A stretch of DNA of 9,349 nucleotides from Firmicutes bacterium HGW-Firmicutes-10 (GTDB lineage: Bacteria; Bacillota_I; Bacilli_A; Erysipelotrichales; Erysipelotrichaceae): positions 1 through 9,349 of the forward strand of contig PHAF01000074.1 in the NCBI GenBank assembly GCA_002841605.1, written 5' to 3'. Below, piece by piece: positions 6,811 to 9,349 of the stretch (its first letter is position 1; each line of letters begins with the position of its first letter). The notes under the pieces were generated by a model. That model saw nothing but the letters and a program-made list of their open reading frames with translations. It was not told where the DNA came from and ran no database searches. The position numbers and the translations under genes are program-made.

Positions 6811-8364
6811 TTTCGCCAATTCGGAAGCTCTGACTTCGCGAATGACAGTTACTTTGATCTGACCGGGATATGTAAGCTCGTTTTCGATTTTTTCACGGAT
6901 CGCACGAGCCATACGGTGACAAGCCATATCATCAAGTTTGTCCGGAACGACCATGACGCGAATTTCACGTCCAGCCTGAATGGCAAATACTTTGTCCACT
7001 CCTTCAAAGGAAGTAGCGATTTTTTCCAACTGTTCCAAACGCTGAATGTAGTTTTCAAAGGATTCAAAACGTGCACCCGGACGCGCTGCACTCAATGTAT
7101 CGGCAGCCGCAACCAGTGTTGCAATGATGCTGTTAGACTCAACTTCGCCATGATGCGACTCAATGGCATTAATGACTACCGGATGCTCGCCGTGCTTCTT
7201 AGCAATGCGTGCCCCGATCTCAATGTGAGTGCCTTCCATCTCAAAGTCGACCGATTTACCAATGTCATGCAATAATCCTGCACGTTTGGCCAACTGCTGA
7301 TTCAAACCGAGTTCAGCAGCCATCATGCCGGTCAAATGAGCAACTTCCATACTGTGTTGCAAAGCATTTTGACCATAACTGTAACGATATTTCATGCGAC
7401 CGATCAAGTGAACGATTTCTCTGTCCACCTTATGCAAACCGAGTTTGAAGATTGCTTCTTCCCCGGCCTTTTGGATCGTTTCTTTTAATTCTGCTTGTAC
7501 TTTATGTACGACTTCCTCTATACGTCCCGGTTGAATCCTTCCGTCTTTGATCAGTGTTTCCAAAGCCAACCGCGCTGTTTCGCGACGGATTGGATCAAAA
7601 CATGAAACGGTGATAGCTTCCGGTGTATCATCGATAATCAGATCGACACCGGTTGCCTGCTCGATCGCACGGATGTTACGGCCTTCACGACCGATGATGC
7701 GACCCTTCATCTCTTCTGAAGGCAGACTGACCACAGAAACCGTACGTTCTGTTGCTTCTTCCTGAGCATAGCGCTGTATCGCCAGTCCAATAATATTTCT
7801 AGCCACATCGGCTGCTTTTGAACGTGCTTGATCTTCTTGCTCTTTAATATAAGAAGTTACTTCATTTTCCATGCGTTTTTCAACGACTTCCATCAATTCC
7901 TTCTTGGCCTCATTGACCGTCATGTTGGCAATACGTTCCAACTCGGCCAATTGCCCGTCGATTTTTCCTTGTAGTTCCTTTTCCAGTCTCTCCAGTACAC
8001 TGTATTTTTCAGTCAATTGTTTGTTTTTTTCTTCGATTTGTTTTTCTTTATGTGTCAACCCTTCATCACGGAAATTCAGGTTATCTTCACGCCTTGAAAG
8101 TTTGTTCTCATAATCTGAGACTTCACTACGACGATCCTTGATTTCTTTTTCCGCGGCAAGCTTTAATTCATAGACCTGCGTTTTTCCATCTAAAACAGCC
8201 TGACGTACCATATTTTCAGACTTGATCGCAGCTTCTTCCATGATTAATCTTGCTTTTTGTTGATCTCTATTTAAACCTAACTTAGAAAGCATAATCATGA
8301 TGACTATGCCAATTGCAAAACCAGCAATACCAGACAGAGCGGAATAAGTAAGAATTTCTCTCAT
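6808..8364 (-). CDS. rny: Ribonuclease Y
   Basis: Membrane-bound endoribonuclease that starts bulk mRNA decay in Firmicutes and acts as the scaffold of the degradosome-like complex. The 518-residue protein has every family part in order. There is one N-terminal transmembrane helix (about 8-26). A long charged coiled coil (about 30-190), rich in Glu, Lys and Arg, drives dimerisation. A KH RNA-binding domain (about 208-272) carries the loop GRIIGREGRN at 221-230. The HD catalytic domain has H337 (LQHS), the H366-D367 pair (LLHDIGK) and D422 (AAADTLSAARPGAR). No catalytic residue is missing. The ATG at 8364-8362 follows GGAGG (8375-8371) by six bases. The gene is first in a unit with ymdB, begins about 130 bases beyond recA, and has its own promoter. 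Confidence 0.98.
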   Translation of the reverse strand: MREILTYSALSGIAGFAIGIVIMIMLSKLGLNRDQQKARLIMEEAAIKSENMVRQAVLDGKTQVYELKLAAEKEIKDRRSEVSDYENKLSRREDNLNFRDEGLTHKEKQIEEKNKQLTEKYSVLERLEKELQGKIDGQLAELERIANMTVNEAKKELMEVVEKRMENEVTSYIKEQEDQARSKAADVARNIIGLAIQRYAQEEATERTVSVVSLPSEEMKGRIIGREGRNIRAIEQATGVDLIIDDTPEAITVSCFDPIRRETARLALETLIKDGRIQPGRIEEVVHKVQAELKETIQKAGEEAIFKLGLHKVDREIVHLIGRMKYRYSYGQNALQHSMEVAHLTGMMAAELGLNQQLAKRAGLLHDIGKSVDFEMEGTHIEIGARIAKKHGEHPVVINAIESHHGEVESNSIIATLVAAADTLSAARPGARFESFENYIQRLEQLEKIATSFEGVDKVFAIQAGREIRVMVVPDKLDDMACHRMARAIREKIENELTYPGQIKVTVIREVRASELAK

Positions 8365-8391
8365 GTTATTCCTCCATCTATTTGAATGTTT

Positions 8392-8405
8392 GAGTCATGT
8401 AACTC
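8392..8405. other. Imperfect dyad just downstream of the rny promoter
   Basis: GAGTCATGTAACTC is a near-palindrome (one mismatched pair inside a six-plus-six arrangement) lying at about +1 to +15 relative to the predicted rny start. It could bind a dimeric regulator or form a tiny 5' hairpin; one short site is weak evidence. Confidence 0.2.
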
Positions 8406-8412
8406 TGTTTAT

Positions 8413-8441
8413 ATAATACATAATTTATGCCACTTAAACAA
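8413..8441 (-). promoter_or_regulatory. SigmaA-type promoter for rny-ymdB
   Basis: TTGTTT (8441-8436) and TATTAT (8418-8413) on the - strand are 17 bases apart in a very AT-rich stretch. The predicted start near 8406 gives a leader of about 42 bases. The -10 is less perfect than those of the ferredoxin gene and rnjB, and overlapping TATAAA-like hexamers nearby leave the exact register uncertain. Confidence 0.6.
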
Positions 8442-8470
8442 TATGAAAGCAATAATAACTGTATTTAACC

Positions 8471-8497
8471 AAAAAAAACAAGCGGTTACCGCTTGTT
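8471..8497 (-). terminator. Strong intrinsic terminator of recA
   Basis: A perfect 9-bp stem, AACAAGCGG (8497-8489 on the - strand) with CCGCTTGTT (8485-8477), closes a three-base loop and runs directly into eight T (8478-8471). The first two stem bases are the last two bases of the recA TAA. This should isolate recA from rny. Confidence 0.92.
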
Positions 8498-9349
8498 AAA
8501 TCGTTTCTTTCGCAAATAGCTTCGCTTTCAATGCTGTAAAGATCTTATCATAAACTTGCGGATTTGCCTTTAAATAACCGCGCACCGCTTCTCTTCCCTG
8601 ACCGATTTTCTCACCTTCGTAAGAAAACCATGCTCCGGATTTTTGGATGATTTCATGTTCTACGCCTAAATCGATGACTTCACCGGTCTGTGAAATCCCT
8701 TCACCGTACATGATTTCAATGACCGCCAGCTTAAATGGCGGAGCGACTTTGTTTTTGACAACTTTGACATTTACCTTATTACCGATCAAGTCAGTGCCGA
8801 CTTTGATGGCTTCGCTTTTACGTACATCCAGACGGATCGATGCATAAAACTTTAACGCCCGGCCTCCCGGGGTAACTTCCGGATTGCCAAACATGACCCC
8901 AACTTTCTCACGCAGCTGGTTAATGAAAATAACCGTGCAGTTTGAACGGTTCATGACACCGGACAATTTGCGCATTGCTTTTGACATCAGGCGAGCCTGT
9001 AAGCCGACATGAGCATCTGACATCTCACCGTCAAGTTCCGCTTGAGGCACTAAGGCCGCAACCGAGTCCACAACGATCAGTTCAAACGCCTGACTCTTTA
9101 TCAGCAGTTCCGTGATTTCCAGCGCTTGCTCGCCGCTATCAGGCTGTGAAAGGATAAGATCCTCGATATTGACGCCCAACGCCTGCGAATACATGGGATC
9201 GATGGCATTTTCCGCATCGATGAAAGCCGCTTTTCCGCCTCGCTTTTGAACTTCAGCGATTGCATGAAGTGCTAAGGTCGTTTTACCGCTGGATTCTGGA
9301 CCAAAAATTTCAATGATCCTCCCTTTCGGATAACCACCGACACCCAGCG
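8496..9349 (-). CDS. recA: Recombinase RecA (partial, N-terminal end outside window)
   Basis: ATP-dependent strand-exchange protein for recombinational repair and SOS induction. The frame is open to the right edge, so the ATG at 9194 is internal; 283 residues are visible and about 50 N-terminal ones are missing. From the edge the sequence reads LGVGGYPKG, Walker A GPESSGKT (9302-9279), the catalytic Glu in IDAEN (9212-9210), VVDSVAAL, the sensor Gln in FINQLREK and the L2 DNA-binding loop VMFGNPEVTPGGRALKFYAS. Later come VKNKVAPPF and SGAWFSYEGEKIGQG. Two details differ from the usual family sequence: IDAEHALD reads IDAENAID, and L2 has EVT where ETT is common. The protein ends soon after the C-terminal domain in a neutral-to-basic tail (KAKLFAKETI) with no acidic extension, unlike E. 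coli or Bacillus RecA. The stop is embedded in the terminator stem. Identity is certain. Confidence 0.99.
   Translation of the reverse strand, partial: LGVGGYPKGRIIEIFGPESSGKTTLALHAIAEVQKRGGKAAFIDAENAIDPMYSQALGVNIEDLILSQPDSGEQALEITELLIKSQAFELIVVDSVAALVPQAELDGEMSDAHVGLQARLMSKAMRKLSGVMNRSNCTVIFINQLREKVGVMFGNPEVTPGGRALKFYASIRLDVRKSEAIKVGTDLIGNKVNVKVVKNKVAPPFKLAVIEIMYGEGISQTGEVIDLGVEHEIIQKSGAWFSYEGEKIGQGREAVRGYLKANPQVYDKIFTALKAKLFAKETI

Noticed and set aside
6916..7275. 119-residue open frame on the + strand
   Set aside because: It is antisense to the HD domain and C-terminal part of rny, with no ribosome binding site or family resemblance.
8365..8495. Riboswitch or small RNA in the recA-rny gap
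   Set aside because: The gap is filled by the recA terminator, an AT-rich promoter and a leader of about 42 bases; no extended pairing or known riboswitch core is visible.
8496..9194. recA as a complete 232-residue gene starting at 9194
   Set aside because: The frame continues to the window edge and encodes the Walker A motif upstream of that ATG, so the start lies beyond 9349.
1..9349. Mobile element, defence system, CRISPR or prophage
   Set aside because: All genes belong to conserved housekeeping families in normal lengths; I see no transposase, integrase, direct-repeat array or compositional break.

Overview
The window looks like chromosomal housekeeping DNA from a Firmicutes/Bacilli-type bacterium, possibly a non-spore-forming or Mollicutes/Erysipelotrichia-related lineage. 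The reasons are RNase Y, a J2-type RNase J, YmdB, strong AGGAGG-type ribosome binding sites and sigmaA-like promoters. Base composition is moderate rather than extremely AT-rich (judged by eye, not computed). All genes read through with the standard code: the Trp codons I checked are TGG, and every visible stop is TAA except one TAG. I cannot name genus or species.

Layout from left to right. The 3' end of a DEAD-box RNA helicase runs on the + strand (2-328) and meets the rest of the window at a bidirectional terminator. Everything else is on the - strand. In transcription order (right to left) it is recA (5' end outside the window), a strong terminator, rny and ymdB (one-base overlap), a promoter, a 58-codon two-cluster ferredoxin gene, a terminator, miaB, a terminator, a promoter, then rnjB and ftsK/spoIIIE. 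Promoter-like -35/-10 pairs with exactly 17-base spacers precede rny, the ferredoxin gene and rnjB. No gene-free stretch exceeds about 135 bases, and I see no RNA gene, mobile element, CRISPR array or long repeat.

The content is a compact version of a neighbourhood known from Bacillus subtilis (rnjB..spoIIIE..recA..rny-ymdB..miaB), but reordered and without the sporulation and amino-acid genes found between them there. Functionally it combines RNA decay (RNase Y, RNase J2-like, YmdB, a helicase with an RNA-binding tail), tRNA modification (MiaB, perhaps served by the ferredoxin) and chromosome maintenance (RecA, FtsK).

I did not find an undescribed multi-gene system. The most notable signal is the RNase J protein: several metal-ligand positions are substituted (HxHxDH to HxHxDV, the later Asp to Glu, two His to Val and Lys). 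This suggests a non-catalytic or weakly catalytic partner subunit. Second is the small ferredoxin gene, which sits between ymdB and miaB with its own promoter and terminator.
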